This document shows positions 1-11,600 of a stretch of 64,000 bases of DNA, piece by piece. The number at the start of each line of letters is the position of its first letter. Positions within the stretch are counted from its first letter, which is position 1. Location: contig NZ_JFYN01000012.1 of assembly GCF_000631985.1 (NCBI RefSeq), positions 124,001 to 188,000 on the forward strand, read 5' to 3'. This DNA is from Pseudomonas sp. RIT288. Its GTDB lineage: Bacteria; Pseudomonadota; Gammaproteobacteria; Pseudomonadales; Pseudomonadaceae. The notes beneath the pieces were generated by a model that was not told where the DNA came from, did no database searches, and saw nothing but the letters and a program-made list of their open reading frames with translations. A program made the translations under genes and the position numbers.

Positions 1-456
1 GCCGGTGCCGGCGAAACCATCAAGGTGCCGAGCGTTGGCGACCGTCCACCGCGCGAACTGTCGCGTCAGGCCCTGGCCGAAGTGGTCGAGCCGCGTTACG
101 ACGAACTGTTCACCCTGATCCAGGCCGAGCTGCGTCGCAGCGGCTACGAAGACCTGATCCCGGCGGGCATCGTCCTGACCGGCGGTACGTCGAAGATGGA
201 AGGCGCCACCGAACTGGCCGAAGAAATCTTCCACATGCCAGTACGCCTGGGCGTGCCGCATGGCGTGAAGGGCCTGGATGACGTGGTGCGCAACCCGATT
301 TATTCCACTGGCGTTGGCTTGTTGATGTACGGCCTGCAGAAGCAGTCCGACGGGATCTCGTTCTCGGGCATCGGCAGCCGCGACAGCTACAGCAACGATG
401 AGCCACAGGCGCCGTTGCTGGACCGATTGAAGAAGTGGGTTCAAGGCAACTTCTAA
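1..456 (+). CDS. ftsA: Cell division protein FtsA, C-terminal part (5' end outside window)
   Basis: The reading frame is open from base 1 and ends in TAA at 454-456, giving the last 151 residues of FtsA. FtsA is the actin-like ATPase that tethers FtsZ filaments to the inner membrane. The visible part holds an actin-fold phosphate-binding motif (VLTGGTSKMEG) and ends in a basic amphipathic tail (LLDRLKKWVQGNF), the membrane-targeting helix typical of the family. ftsZ starts 68 bases downstream on the same strand, the standard ftsQ-ftsA-ftsZ order. The ATG at base 25 is internal, not the start. Confidence 0.97.
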   Translation, partial: AGAGETIKVPSVGDRPPRELSRQALAEVVEPRYDELFTLIQAELRRSGYEDLIPAGIVLTGGTSKMEGATELAEEIFHMPVRLGVPHGVKGLDDVVRNPIYSTGVGLLMYGLQKQSDGISFSGIGSRDSYSNDEPQAPLLDRLKKWVQGNF

Positions 457-524
457 AGCTTTACCGCAACACCGCTACAAAAATGCAGTAGGCGAAAAAA
501 CTAGAGAATGTAAGGAGAGGGAAA

Positions 525-1721
525 ATGTTCGAACTCGTAGACAACATCCCCGCAAGCCCGGTAATCAAGGTTATCGGTGTTGGCGGTGGCGGCGGCAACG
601 CTGTCAACCACATGGTCAAGAGCAACATCGAAGGCGTTGAATTCATCTGCGCCAACACCGATGCTCAAGCGCTGAAAAACATCGGCGCGCGCACCATCCT
701 GCAACTGGGCACCGGCGTGACCAAAGGTCTCGGCGCTGGCGCCAACCCTGAAGTAGGTCGTCAGGCCGCTCTCGAAGACCGTGAGCGCATTGCCGAAGTC
801 CTGCAGGGCACCAACATGGTGTTCATCACCACTGGCATGGGCGGCGGTACCGGTACCGGTGCTGCACCGATCATCGCTGAAGTGGCCAAGGAAATGGGCA
901 TCCTGACCGTTGCGGTCGTGACCCGTCCGTTCCCGTTCGAAGGCCGCAAGCGTATGCAGATCGCCGACGAAGGCATCCGCATGCTCTCCGAAAGCGTCGA
1001 CTCGTTGATCACCATTCCGAACGAGAAGCTGCTGACCATCCTCGGTAAAGACGCAAGCCTGCTGTCGGCTTTCGCCAAGGCTGACGACGTACTGGCCGGT
1101 GCCGTTCGCGGTATCTCCGACATCATCAAACGTCCGGGCATGATCAACGTCGACTTCGCCGACGTGCGTACCGTGATGAGCGAAATGGGCATGGCGATGA
1201 TGGGCACTGGCTGCGCCAGCGGTCCGAACCGTGCACGTGAAGCGACCGAAGCGGCCATCCGCAACCCGCTGCTGGAAGACGTGAACCTGCAAGGTGCACG
1301 CGGCATCCTGGTGAACATCACTGCCGGTCCTGACCTGTCCCTGGGTGAGTACTCCGACGTGGGTAGCATCATCGAAGCCTTCGCTTCGGAGCACGCGATG
1401 GTCAAGGTCGGTACTGTTATCGATCCGGACATGCGCGACGAACTGCACGTCACCGTGGTTGCCACCGGTCTGGGCGCGAAAATCGAGAAGCCTGTGAAGG
1501 TCATCGACAACACCGTTCACACCTCCATGGCTTCCGCTCAGGTTCAACAACCGGCTCCTGCGCGTCAGGAAGCTCCGGCGGTGAACTACCGTGACCTGGA
1601 CCGTCCGACCGTCATGCGCAACCAGGCTCAGGCCGGTGCTGCGACTGCCGCGAAGATGAACCCGCAGGACGATCTGGATTACCTGGACATCCCGGCATTC
1701 CTGCGTCGTCAGGCCGATTGA
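525..1721 (+). CDS. ftsZ: Cell division GTPase FtsZ
   Basis: This 398-residue protein is the tubulin homologue that polymerises into the Z ring at midcell. It carries the tubulin signature GGGTGTGAAP near residue 106 and the N-terminal glycine-rich nucleotide loop (GVGGGGGNAVN). The extreme C-terminus (DDLDYLDIPAFLRRQAD) is the conserved peptide that binds FtsA and ZipA, preceded by a variable alanine/glutamine-rich linker. Length is normal. A strong purine-rich ribosome site (AAGGAGAGGG) lies 5 bases before the ATG, consistent with high expression downstream of ftsA. Confidence 0.99.
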   Translation: MFELVDNIPASPVIKVIGVGGGGGNAVNHMVKSNIEGVEFICANTDAQALKNIGARTILQLGTGVTKGLGAGANPEVGRQAALEDRERIAEVLQGTNMVFITTGMGGGTGTGAAPIIAEVAKEMGILTVAVVTRPFPFEGRKRMQIADEGIRMLSESVDSLITIPNEKLLTILGKDASLLSAFAKADDVLAGAVRGISDIIKRPGMINVDFADVRTVMSEMGMAMMGTGCASGPNRAREATEAAIRNPLLEDVNLQGARGILVNITAGPDLSLGEYSDVGSIIEAFASEHAMVKVGTVIDPDMRDELHVTVVATGLGAKIEKPVKVIDNTVHTSMASAQVQQPAPARQEAPAVNYRDLDRPTVMRNQAQAGAATAAKMNPQDDLDYLDIPAFLRRQAD

Positions 1722-1797
1722 TGGAATGTATCAGGGCTATGACGGTGATTGGTGTTCAGCAAAGGCTCGGTCTGCTATTATCGCCAGCCTTTGTTGA

Positions 1798-2745
<948 letters not shown>

Positions 2746-2770
2746 GTAAAAAACCTCTCTAGTTTTTTGA

Positions 2771-2796
2771 AGGCCATCCTCGGATGGCCTTTTTTT
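2771..2796 (+). terminator. Rho-independent terminator after lpxC
   Basis: GGCCATCC and GGATGGCC form a GC-rich 8-bp stem followed directly by seven T residues. It ends the ftsA-ftsZ-lpxC transcript. Confidence 0.9.
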
Positions 2797-2814
2797 ATGC
2801 CCCAATTAAAAGCA

Positions 2815-2896
2815 GAAGATCACAGCCTTCGGCAGTTCCTACAGGGAAATGTATTCCAAACGTAGGCGCTGCCGAAGGCTGCGATCTTTTGATCTT
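2815..2896. repeat. REP-like inverted pair, class A (GTAGGAGCTGCCGAAGGC type)
   Basis: Two inverted copies of a roughly 33-base palindromic unit lie here, joined by about 15 bases. The core GCTGCCGAAGGCTGCGATC and its complement recur near 4.4 kb and 13.3-13.5 kb. The right arm reaches the TAA stop of the diguanylate cyclase gene at 2895-2897, so the repeat abuts the coding region. Confidence 0.8.
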
Positions 2897-4400
2897 ACGA
2901 ACTGACTACGCGATTGCGCCCGCTCTCCTTGGCTTGATACAACGCCTTGTCCGCCGCAAACAGCAGTTGTTCCAGCGACATCTCGACGGTTGCCGTCCAG
3001 GTGCTGATACCGATACTGACGGTCATCGCCACGTCCGCGCCCTCGACCCTCGGCATCTGCTCGACCGCCTGACGGATATGTTCGGCAATCTGCCGGGCGC
3101 CGCTACTGTCGGTTTCAGCGAGGATCACCGAGAACTCTTCGCCGCCGTAACGGGCGACCAGATCCCCTGGTCGTCGTACGTTCGCGGTGATCACCCTGGC
3201 CAGCTCACGCAGCGCCTGATCACCGGCCTGATGCCCATGACGGTCGTTGAAGGCCTTGAAGTGGTCGGCGTCGATCATCATCACCGACAGCGGCTGGCCC
3301 GAGCGCTGGGCGCGGAACCATTCGTGGCGCAGAGCCTGATCGAGCATCCGCCGGTTGGCCACGCCGGTCAGCGCATCGGTGGCCGCCAGTTGTGCCAGTT
3401 CGCGTTCCGCGCGCTGGCGCAAGCGCAGCTCACGGGCGAGCAGCCAGGTCAGCCATAGCAGCCCGGCGCATAGCACGCCGGTGGCGCCGCTGATCAACAG
3501 CGCGGTGCGGCGCCAGGTGCCGAACACCTCATCACTGGAGAGCGCGACCATCACCGTCAGCGGCAGATTGCCGACCCGAGAATAGGTGTAGAGCCGTTGC
3601 TGATGATCCATGCTCGAGGTGCTGGTGAAACTGCCACTGCCATCCTTGTCGCCGAGAATTCGCACCACGTTGGGCCGGTTGCCGAAGCTCTTGCCGATGG
3701 AGTCGCTTTGCAGATAAGGCTTCTGCGCCAGCAGCACGCCGTCGCTGTTGATGATGTTCAGCGTGCTGTCTTTGCCGATGTCGAGGCTGTTGAACAACTG
3801 ATCGAAGTAGTCGAGCTTCATCGAAGCCACCGCCACGCCGGCGAACTCACCGGTGTCCGAGGAGATCCGCCGGCTGAAGCTGATGCGCCATTGATTGGCT
3901 TCGTCGCAATCGCAGCGGGTCTTGAACGGGCGGCTGATGAACATGCCGGTATCGCGGTTGAAGGCATGGGCGAGGAAGTAATCGCGGTCGGCAAAGTTGC
4001 CTGGCTTGGGTTCGATGCGTGATGAGTCGGCCACCACATCGCCCTGCTTGTCGAGCAGCAGGATGTCGCCCTTGAAGCGTGCGGTGGTGGAGCGGTCGAA
4101 CAGTGCCAGATGGCGGATCTGCGGGGTGACATCGCGCAAGTCGCCGCGCTGGGCGGCGGCGATCAGGCCTTGCAAGGTCAGGTCGTACAACTCGACCGTG
4201 CGCAGGACGTCGGCGTCGATCAACTGGGCGATGGTGGTGGCGCTGCGGGTGGCCGCTTCCTGAGCGTTGGCGTGCTCACGAATCAGCAGAAAAGTGACGA
4301 TGCACAGAATTGCGATCACGGTCAGCGTACTGCCGCAGATCAGCAGCAATTCGGGGCGTCCGGTCTTGCCCGCCAGAGGTGGGGTACGGCTCGCGATCAT
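2895..4400 (-). CDS. Membrane diguanylate cyclase with periplasmic dCache-like sensor
   Basis: This 501-residue protein is predicted to make cyclic di-GMP from two GTP. It has a first membrane segment at about residues 18-40, a periplasmic region of about 250 residues resembling dCache sensor domains, a second segment at about 300-322, and a GGDEF domain. The active-site loop is an intact GGEEF (419-423). An RPGD inhibitory site lies five residues upstream, so product inhibition is expected. The start was placed at the ATG at 4400 because the 30 codons before it lie in a REP-like repeat. The ligand is unknown. It has no obvious operon partner. Confidence 0.9.
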   Translation of the reverse strand: MIASRTPPLAGKTGRPELLLICGSTLTVIAILCIVTFLLIREHANAQEAATRSATTIAQLIDADVLRTVELYDLTLQGLIAAAQRGDLRDVTPQIRHLALFDRSTTARFKGDILLLDKQGDVVADSSRIEPKPGNFADRDYFLAHAFNRDTGMFISRPFKTRCDCDEANQWRISFSRRISSDTGEFAGVAVASMKLDYFDQLFNSLDIGKDSTLNIINSDGVLLAQKPYLQSDSIGKSFGNRPNVVRILGDKDGSGSFTSTSSMDHQQRLYTYSRVGNLPLTVMVALSSDEVFGTWRRTALLISGATGVLCAGLLWLTWLLARELRLRQRAERELAQLAATDALTGVANRRMLDQALRHEWFRAQRSGQPLSVMMIDADHFKAFNDRHGHQAGDQALRELARVITANVRRPGDLVARYGGEEFSVILAETDSSGARQIAEHIRQAVEQMPRVEGADVAMTVSIGISTWTATVEMSLEQLLFAADKALYQAKESGRNRVVSS

Positions 4401-4433
4401 GATGGGGGCTGTCGGTTGGGGGATCTTATAAGC

Positions 4434-4519
4434 GTAGGAGCTGCCGGAGGCTGCGATCTTTTGATCTTGGTTTTTTAAAAACAAGATCAAAAGATCGCAG
4501 CCTCCGGCAGCTCCTACAG
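4434..4519. repeat. REP-like inverted pair, class A
   Basis: Two head-to-head copies of GTAGGAGCTGCCGGAGGC... ending in GATCTTTTGATCTT face each other around a short AT-rich centre, making a near-perfect hairpin of about 86 bases. It lies between the start of the diguanylate cyclase gene and the end of the porin gene. Confidence 0.85.
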
Positions 4520-4541
4520 GTTCAGTGTTAACTGATTGATC

Positions 4542-5858
4542 TTAGAAGACGTTGATCGGGTAGTCGACAATCACACGGTATTCATCGGTATCCGTATCAA
4601 TCGCGCCGTAACCGTTGCCACCCCGGTTGGTCGCCCATTGCAGGCGTACCGCGAGGTCTTTTGCCTGGCCGCTCTGCACCACGTATTTCAGATCAAGGTC
4701 GCGTTCCCAGTGTTTGGCGTTGCGACCGTCAGCGCTGTACCACGAGGCATAGCCTTTGCTGTCCGGATCGACCTTGGTCAGGTCCACGGTGCCACGCGAA
4801 TAGGAAACTGCCGGGGTCAGGCCCGGCAGACCGAGACCGGCGAAGTCGTAGGCGTACTTGAGCTTCCACGAGCGCTCGTTCGGGCCGTTGAAGTCCGAGT
4901 ACTGCTGCGAGTTGTCGAGGTAAACGCTGTCGCCCTGGCTGATGTAGTCGAACGGCGTGTTGCCGTTGACCCGCTGGTACGCAGCCGTGACGCTGTGGTT
5001 GCCGATGCCGACGGTGAAATGCAGGCTGTAGGTGTTGTTGTCGATGTTACCCAGCAGCGCGTCGCCGGTGTCCTGCGTGTGATAGAAGTGCAGGCCCGGG
5101 TTGAGGCTGACCAGATCGTTCAACTGCCAAGTGTAGTCGAGATCGTAGTAGTACTGGTTCCAGATGTCCTTGAGCTCGGCGGCGTACAGGTTGCTGGTCA
5201 GGCCTTCGACGCCGCTCCAGGACACGCCGGCCCAGTTCAGGTGACGGCTTACGTCGCCATCCGCGAGTTTGCCGTAGGACGTGCCGATGCGCTGGCGACC
5301 GCTCTGGTTGTACGGCTTGGTGAAACTGGCCTGGCCACCTTCGATCATCCAGCCGTCGAAACTGTGGTTGTTCAGACTGACGCCACGGAAGGTCTGCGGC
5401 AGCATGCGCGATTCACCGCCGGCGATCACCGGGTTGGTGAGGAACAGGTCGCCGGCCTTCAGCTCGGTATCGAACGCGCGCATTTTCAACGTGCCGCCCG
5501 CGGTCGAGAACGAGCCCGGCGCTTTGCCGTTGCCATCGCTGATCGGCAGGATGCTTGAGCCATCGGTGCCGCCACCGCCGTCGAGCTTCAGCCCGAGCAT
5601 GGCGTGGGCGTCGATGCCGAAGCCGACCGTGCCTTCGGTGTAACCCGACTGGAAGATCCCGAGAAAACCCTGGCCCCACTCGATGTTGTCGTCCGTCTGC
5701 TGCAGACGGTTGCGATTCATGTAGTAGTTGCGAGCGTTGAGGTTGAGGCTCGAGCCTTCGACGAAACCTTCCCTGGCGGCTTCGTCGGCATGGGCGACAG
5801 GGGCAATCGTTGCGGCAATTGCAATGAACAGCGGGGTGACGCGGACTGGGTAACGCAC
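4542..5858 (-). CDS. OprD-family outer membrane porin
   Basis: A 438-residue substrate-specific porin of the OprD/OccD-OccK type, predicted to form an 18-strand beta-barrel for small carboxylates or basic amino acids. It has a signal peptide (hydrophobic [17 protein letters not shown], then DEA) and family motifs such as [12 protein letters not shown] and DFKAGD-like [11 protein letters not shown]. It ends in an aromatic C-terminus (INVF), as barrel proteins do. The GTG at 5856-5858 is chosen because AAGGAG sits 10 bases upstream; a TTG at 5894 would place that site inside the gene. The transported substrate cannot be told from sequence. Confidence 0.9.
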   Translation of the reverse strand: MRYPVRVTPLFIAIAATIAPVAHADEAAREGFVEGSSLNLNARNYYMNRNRLQQTDDNIEWGQGFLGIFQSGYTEGTVGFGIDAHAMLGLKLDGGGGTDGSSILPISDGNGKAPGSFSTAGGTLKMRAFDTELKAGDLFLTNPVIAGGESRMLPQTFRGVSLNNHSFDGWMIEGGQASFTKPYNQSGRQRIGTSYGKLADGDVSRHLNWAGVSWSGVEGLTSNLYAAELKDIWNQYYYDLDYTWQLNDLVSLNPGLHFYHTQDTGDALLGNIDNNTYSLHFTVGIGNHSVTAAYQRVNGNTPFDYISQGDSVYLDNSQQYSDFNGPNERSWKLKYAYDFAGLGLPGLTPAVSYSRGTVDLTKVDPDSKGYASWYSADGRNAKHWERDLDLKYVVQSGQAKDLAVRLQWATNRGGNGYGAIDTDTDEYRVIVDYPINVF

Positions 5859-6055
5859 TTGCGATGGAGCTCCTTGGGTCAACTGACACTTCAATGTCTT
5901 GAGGTGCGGGATGTTTCTTGTTTTTTACAGACGAACCAGACGGCTTTCAGACCACAACGAAAAAAGGCCGCTGAAAGGCAGCGGCCTGGAAGGACGACGG
6001 TTGAACGGGAAGAGCCAAACAACCGCGTCGAGGGAAAGGTTTCGTGGTGCGCGAC

Positions 6056-6277
6056 TCAGCTGTCTTTCTCGGATGCTTGAGCCTGGGAAGTGGCGGCTTG
6101 AGGGGCTTGCGAGGCGTCCTGCGACTTGACCATCACTTCTGCCTGAGACTGTTCGAAGGCGTGAGCGCGAGCGGCATTCTGCGCTACGAACGACTGCGAT
6201 TCTTCAGCCATCGCCATTGGCGACAGGATCAACGAGGACAAAACGAAAGCGCTGGCAATACCCATACTGTTGGACAT
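6056..6277 (-). CDS. Small secreted protein of unknown function
   Basis: A 73-residue protein with a clear signal peptide (residues 1-24, ending PMAMA before EESQSF). The mature part is short, polar and rich in Ala, Gln and Ser (SQAPQAATSQAQASEKDS at the end). I do not recognise a family; similar small periplasmic proteins are common in pseudomonads. The ATG at 6277 follows AAGAAGG by about 8 bases. An alternative upstream ATG at 6301 would put charged residues ahead of the signal peptide. Confidence 0.65.
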   Translation of the reverse strand: MSNSMGIASAFVLSSLILSPMAMAEESQSFVAQNAARAHAFEQSQAEVMVKSQDASQAPQAATSQAQASEKDS

Positions 6278-6411
6278 CTTGAAAACCTTCTTGCTTGGCA
6301 AGTGCTGTTTGGTGCGGGCAAAGATAAGGTCGCCGGGCGTTGGGAAACAGCGTGATTTTCATAAATGACTGTTACAGCAGAAGCAAAGATCAACCACGGG
6401 TGAACGCCATT

Positions 6412-6551
6412 CCTTGTGGCGAGGGAGCTTGCTCCCGCTGGGCTGCGAAGCGGCCCTAAACCCGGCAATCACGTTCATTCAGACAAACTGCGTGTGCAGG
6501 ATTTACGACTGCTGCGCAGCCGAGCGGGAGCAAGCTCCCTCGCCACAGGGA
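6412..6551. repeat. REP-like pair, class C (GTGGCGAGGGAGCTTGCTCCCGCT)
   Basis: The unit TGTGGCGAGGGAGCTTGC at 6415 and its inverted copy ending at about 6549 flank roughly 70 bases. Each unit contains the palindrome GGGAGCTTGCTCCC. The same arrangement recurs at 17.78-17.91 kb. It lies between the small secreted protein and the sensor kinase gene. Confidence 0.85.
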
Positions 6552-6564
6552 TTTTGCTTTTCAG

Positions 6565-7929
6565 TTAGACCGGGAGGTGGATGCCGAAAGTATTCATCCC
6601 CCGATCACTGCGCACAAACACATCTCCACCGTGCATCAGCGCAATCGCCTTGACGATCGCCAACCCCAATCCATGGTTGTTGCCGCTGTTGCTGCGCGAG
6701 GCATCGACTCGGTAGAAGCGCTCGAACAGACGCGGCAAGTGCTCGCTGGCAATCGGCGATCCCGGGTTGGCCACACCAATGCTGACCTGATGGTCTTCAA
6801 CTTCGATGTGCACTTCGATCACCTTGCCCGGCTCGGTGTGCTGCACGGCGTTGCTCAGCAGATTGATCAATGCCCGGCGCAGATGCGCGATCTCGATCCG
6901 CACCTGCGCATCGCCACTGACGTGCACCTGCACTTGCGCGTCTTCGAGGATGAAATCGAGGTACTCAAGGGTCGTCGCCACCTCATCCGCCAGCGACGTG
7001 GACGTCAGTTTGGTCGCCTTGCTGCCCTGGTCGGCGCTGGCGAGGAACAGCATGTCGTTGATGATCGAACGCAGGCGTTCCAGCTCTTCGAGGTTCGATT
7101 GCAGCACTTCGAAATAGTGTTCGGCGGAGCGCCCGCGCGTCAGCGCGACCTGGGTCTGGCCGATCAGGTTGGTCAATGGTGAGCGCAGTTCATGGGCGAC
7201 ATCGGCGTTGAACGATTCCAGTCGCGAATAGGCCTGTTCGACCCGCTCCAGCGTCGAGTTGAACGACTCGACGAACTGTTCCAGTTCCGGCGGCAACGGC
7301 GACATCCGCAGGCGTCCGGCCCGTAATGGCGGCGCCAGGCGCTGGGCTTCGTGGGACAGTTTGATCAGTGGCTTCAGACCAATTCGGGCCACCCAATAAC
7401 CCAGCGCCGAGGCCATCAGTACACCGACAATGGCCAGGCTGACGAGAGCGATCAGCAGGTTGTGTTGAGTCTCATGAAAGGTCTCGGTGTTGATGCCGAT
7501 CATGAAGCGCAGCGGCGGGCGTTGATCCTTGGCCGGCAACTCGGTCAGCAGCACTTTCAGCGGATAAGGATGCTCGGGCAACTGCAGGTCATGCATGCCC
7601 GTCGGGCCTTGGGCGAAGGCGCGGATCCTGGCGTCCGGCGCACCGTACTCGTAACCGGGATCACCGCTGACCACCCAGAAACGAATGCGCTTGTCTTCCT
7701 CGCCGAGCAGCTTGAGCTTGGCATTGATCTTCACCCAATGCTCGGGTGTGCCATACCGGTTGAGGGCCGACTCAAGCACGCTGTAACGCGCATCCAGCTC
7801 GGCTTCCGGCAGCAGGCCCAGGCCCTTGTCGACCTGCTGATACAGCGCGCCGCCGATCAACAGAAACACCAGCAGTGCCACCAGGGTGAACATGCCACTC
7901 AGGCGCAGCGCGATGGAATTACTGGACAC
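6565..7929 (-). CDS. Two-component sensor histidine kinase (CusS/heavy-metal-sensor type)
   Basis: A 454-residue membrane kinase with an N-terminal membrane segment, a periplasmic region of about 130 residues, a second membrane segment, a HAMP linker and a DHp domain (phospho-acceptor His in VAHELRSPLTNL). The catalytic domain has an N box (LLSNAVQHTEPG) and a G2 box (GLGLAIVKA). The preceding G1-like motif is VANPGS, as is usual in this subfamily. The GTG start at 7929 overlaps the end of the response regulator gene by 11 bases, so the two are translationally coupled. It is distal in the RND pump operon and probably senses a pump substrate or metal. Confidence 0.88.
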   Translation of the reverse strand: MSSNSIALRLSGMFTLVALLVFLLIGGALYQQVDKGLGLLPEAELDARYSVLESALNRYGTPEHWVKINAKLKLLGEEDKRIRFWVVSGDPGYEYGAPDARIRAFAQGPTGMHDLQLPEHPYPLKVLLTELPAKDQRPPLRFMIGINTETFHETQHNLLIALVSLAIVGVLMASALGYWVARIGLKPLIKLSHEAQRLAPPLRAGRLRMSPLPPELEQFVESFNSTLERVEQAYSRLESFNADVAHELRSPLTNLIGQTQVALTRGRSAEHYFEVLQSNLEELERLRSIINDMLFLASADQGSKATKLTSTSLADEVATTLEYLDFILEDAQVQVHVSGDAQVRIEIAHLRRALINLLSNAVQHTEPGKVIEVHIEVEDHQVSIGVANPGSPIASEHLPRLFERFYRVDASRSNSGNNHGLGLAIVKAIALMHGGDVFVRSDRGMNTFGIHLPV

Positions 7930-8596
7930 CACGGCTCTCCAGCACATACCCCATGCCGCGAATGGTGTGCAGCAGTTTCTCGTCGAATGGCCCGTCGAGC
8001 TTGGCTCGCAGACGCTTGATCGCGACTTCGACGACATTCGCGTCGCTGTCGAAATTGATGTCCCAGACCATCTCGGCAATCGCGGTTTTCGAGAGGATTT
8101 CACCTTGCCGGCGCGCCAGTACGCTGAGCAGCGAGAATTCCTTCGCCGTCAGGTCCAGTCGGTTGCCGGCGCGGGTCGCCTTGCGGCTGATCAGATCAAT
8201 CCACAGGTCGGCGATGCTCACTTGCACCGGTTCATGGCCGCCGCTGCGCCGGGTCAGTGCTTGCAGGCGGGCGACCAGTTCAAGGAAGGAAAACGGCTTG
8301 CCGAGGTAATCGTCGGCGCCGTCACGCAGACCCTTGATCCGGTCTTCGACGCGCTCGCGGGCGGTGAGCATGATCACTGGGGTCTGCTTGCGCGCACGCA
8401 ATGCGCGCAGCACGCCGAAGCCATCCAGGCCCGGCAGCATCACGTCGAGGACGATCACCGCGTAGTCGCTTTCCAGCGACAGGTGCAGGCCTTCGACGCC
8501 GTCGCGGGCCAGATCCACGGTGTAACCCTGTTCCGTCAGACCTCGGTGCAGATAGTCCGCGGTTTTTTCCTCGTCTTCGATAATCAGAACGCGCAT
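7919..8596 (-). CDS. Response regulator, OmpR/CopR family
   Basis: A 225-residue DNA-binding regulator. The receiver domain has acidic pocket residues (IIEDEEK), phospho-Asp in VIVLDVMLPGLDG and the conserved Lys in DYLGKPF. The C-terminal half is an OmpR-type winged helix (LDLTAKEFSLL, ending HTIRGMGYVLE). It resembles CusR/CopR/IrlR regulators. It lies 10 bases after the RND pump gene and overlaps its kinase, so pump and regulator probably share one transcript and an autoregulatory loop. Confidence 0.92.
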   Translation of the reverse strand: MRVLIIEDEEKTADYLHRGLTEQGYTVDLARDGVEGLHLSLESDYAVIVLDVMLPGLDGFGVLRALRARKQTPVIMLTARERVEDRIKGLRDGADDYLGKPFSFLELVARLQALTRRSGGHEPVQVSIADLWIDLISRKATRAGNRLDLTAKEFSLLSVLARRQGEILSKTAIAEMVWDINFDSDANVVEVAIKRLRAKLDGPFDEKLLHTIRGMGYVLESRGVQ

Positions 8597-8605
8597 GACC
8601 CTGCC

Positions 8606-11600
8606 TCAGTCTGTGGTCGCCAGTGCCGTCGTGGGCATTGGTCTGGGCCTGTGAAATAGCCGCTCAAGCCACAAGTATATGACCGGCGTGGTAAACAGCG
8701 TCAGCATCTGGCTGACCAGCAAGCCGCCCACCACCGCAATCCCCAGCGGCTGGCGCAATTCGGCGCCGGTGCCGTAACCGAGCATCAGCGGCAACGCGCC
8801 AAGCAGCGCGGCGAGGGTGGTCATGATGATCGGCCGGAACCGCGTCAGGCACGCTTCGAAAATCGCATCCTGCGGCGCGAGTCCGCGATTACGCTGGGCT
8901 TCCAGCGCAAAGTCGATCATCAGGATGCCGTTCTTCTTGACGATACCGATCAGCAACACCAGCCCGATCAACGCCATGATCGAAAAGTCCTGACCGCAGA
9001 TCCACAGCATGATCACCGCACCGAGACCGGCTGCCGGCAGCGTCGAGATGATTGTCAGCGGATGCACGAAGCTCTCATAGAGCACGCCGAGAATGATGTA
9101 CACCGCCACCAGCGCCGCGAGAATCAGCCACGGCTGACTGGCCAGCGAACTCTGGAACGCCTGCGCCGCGCCCTGAAAATTGCCGCTGATCGCGGTCGGC
9201 ATGCCGATCTCGGCCTTGGCCTGATTGAGCAGGATCACCGCGTCGCCCAACGCCACGCCGGGCGCCAGGTTGAATGACAGGTTGGCGGCGGGGAACATGC
9301 CGTCATGGGCAATCGACAGCGGGCCGATGGTCGGCGCATCGAATTTGGCCAGCGCTGACAGCGGCACCATCTCGCCACTCAGCGGCGAGCGCAGGTAGAA
9401 ATAGTTGAGGCTTTCGGCTTTGCCGCGTTGCTTGGTGTCCAGTTCCAGAATCACGTTGTACTGGTTGACCTGGGTCTGGAACTCGTTGATCTGACGCTGA
9501 CCGAACGCATCGTACAGCGCCTCGTCGACATCACTCGCAGTGAGGCCGAAACGTGCGGCGGCGCTGCGGTCGATGCTGATGTGGGTGATGCTGCCGCCCA
9601 GTTGCAGGTCGTTGGAAATGTCGCGGAACGCCGGGTTACTGCGCAGTTTTTCCGTCAGGCGCTGGGTCCAGGTGGCGAGGGTTGCGCCGTCGTTGCTCTT
9701 GAGCACGTATTGGTACTGCGCGCGGCTCGGGCCGGAGCTGAGGTTGATGTCCTGGCCGGCGCGCAGGTACAGCACAATGCCCGGGACTTTCATCAATTGC
9801 GGGCGGATGCGGTCGATGAACTGGCTGGCCGATACGTCGCGGTCGCCGCGTTTTTTCAAAGCAATCCAGAAGCGCCCATTGGCGATGGTCTGGTTGCTGC
9901 CGGACACCCCCACCGAATGCGAGAACGCCTGCACGGCCGGATCGGCGGCGACGATTTCGGCCATCGCCAAGTGTTTTTTCACCATGTCGCCGTAGGAAAT
10001 ATCCGCAGCGGCTTCGGTGGTGCCGAGGACAAAACCGGTGTCCTGTACCGGGAAGAAGCCTTTGGGGATAAAGATGTAACCGGCAATCGCCAGTGCCAGC
10101 GACAGGCCGAACACGCCGATCATCAGTTTCTGGTGGGCGAGGGCGCGGCGCAGACCTTTTTCGTACCAGCCGAGCAGGCGTTCGCTGAAGCCCGGTTTGT
10201 CGTGGGCGTGGTGCACCGGTTTGCGCATGAACAACGCCGCCAGCGTCGGTGCGAGGGTCAGCGACACCACCACCGAAATCAAAATGGTCGAGGTCGCCGT
10301 CAGGGCGAATTCCTTGAACAGTCGCCCGACCACGCCGCCCATGAACAGCAGCGGAATGAACGCCGCCACCAGCGAAAAACTGATCGAAACCACGGTGAAA
10401 CCGATCTCGCCGGCGCCCTTGATCGCCGCCTCGCGCATGCTGTCGCCGGCCTCCAGATGCCGGTGGATGTTCTCTACCACCACAATCGCATCGTCGACGA
10501 CAAACCCGACCGCGACGACGATCGCCACCAGCGTCAGGTTGTTCAGGCTGAACCCCAGCAGGTACATCAGGGCGAAACTGGCGGTCAGCGACACGCCGAG
10601 TACCGCCGAGACGATCATGGTCGCCGACAATTGCCGCAGGAACAGCGCCATCACCGCCACCACCAGCAGGATCGCGATGAGCAGGGTGATCTCGACTTCA
10701 TGCAGCGAGGCGCGGATGGTCTGGGTGCGGTCGATCAGGGTTTTCACCTGCACCGAGGCCGGGAGCATGGCTTCGAGGCCGGGCAGGGCGGCTTGAATGC
10801 GGTCGACGGTTTCGACGATGTTTGCCCCCGGTTGTCGCGAGATCACCAGGTTCACTCCGGGTTGATCACCGGCCCAGGCCTGCACGTAGGCATCTTCCGA
10901 ACCGTTGACGACTTTGGCGACGTCACGCAGGTGAACCGGGGCGCCGTCCTTGTAGGAAACGATGAGTTGGCTGTAGTCCTCGGGTTTGAACAACTGGTCG
11001 TTGGTCGACAGCGTCGAGATGCTCGATTCGCCGTACAACGCGCCTTTGGCAAGATTAAGGCTGGTCTGCTGGATCGCCAGGCGAATGTCGGCCAGGGTCA
11101 GGCCGATCGCCGCCAGTTTGTCGGCCGAGGCTTGCACGCGGATCGCCGGACGTTGCTGACCAGTGATGTTGATCTGGCCTACACCGTCGATCTGACTGAT
11201 CTGACGTGACAGCAGGGTTTCCACCAGATCGCTGAGTTCGGTGCCGGGCATTTGCGTCGAGCTGACGCTGAGGATCAGCACCGGGCTGTCGGCCGGGTTG
11301 ACCTTCTTCCAGGTCGGCAGGGTCGGCATGTCCTTGGGCAGCTTGCCGGCGGCGGTGTTGATCGCTGCCTGGACTTCCTGGGCGGCGGTATCGATGCTCT
11401 TGTCGAGGGTGAATTGCAGGGTCAGCAAGCTGGAGCCGAGCGCACTGCTGGAGGTCATCTGGGTCATGCCGGGGATGGCGCTGAATTGCACCTCCAGCGG
11501 CGTGGCCACGGACGAGGCCATGGTGTCGGGGCTGGCGCCGGGCAACTGCGCCGAGACCTGAATCGTCGGAAATTCCGCTTCCGGCAGTGGCGCGATCGGC

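Noticed and set aside
9428..11209. A 593-codon frame antisense to the RND pump gene
   Set aside because: Same reason: composition typical of antisense frames in high-GC genes.
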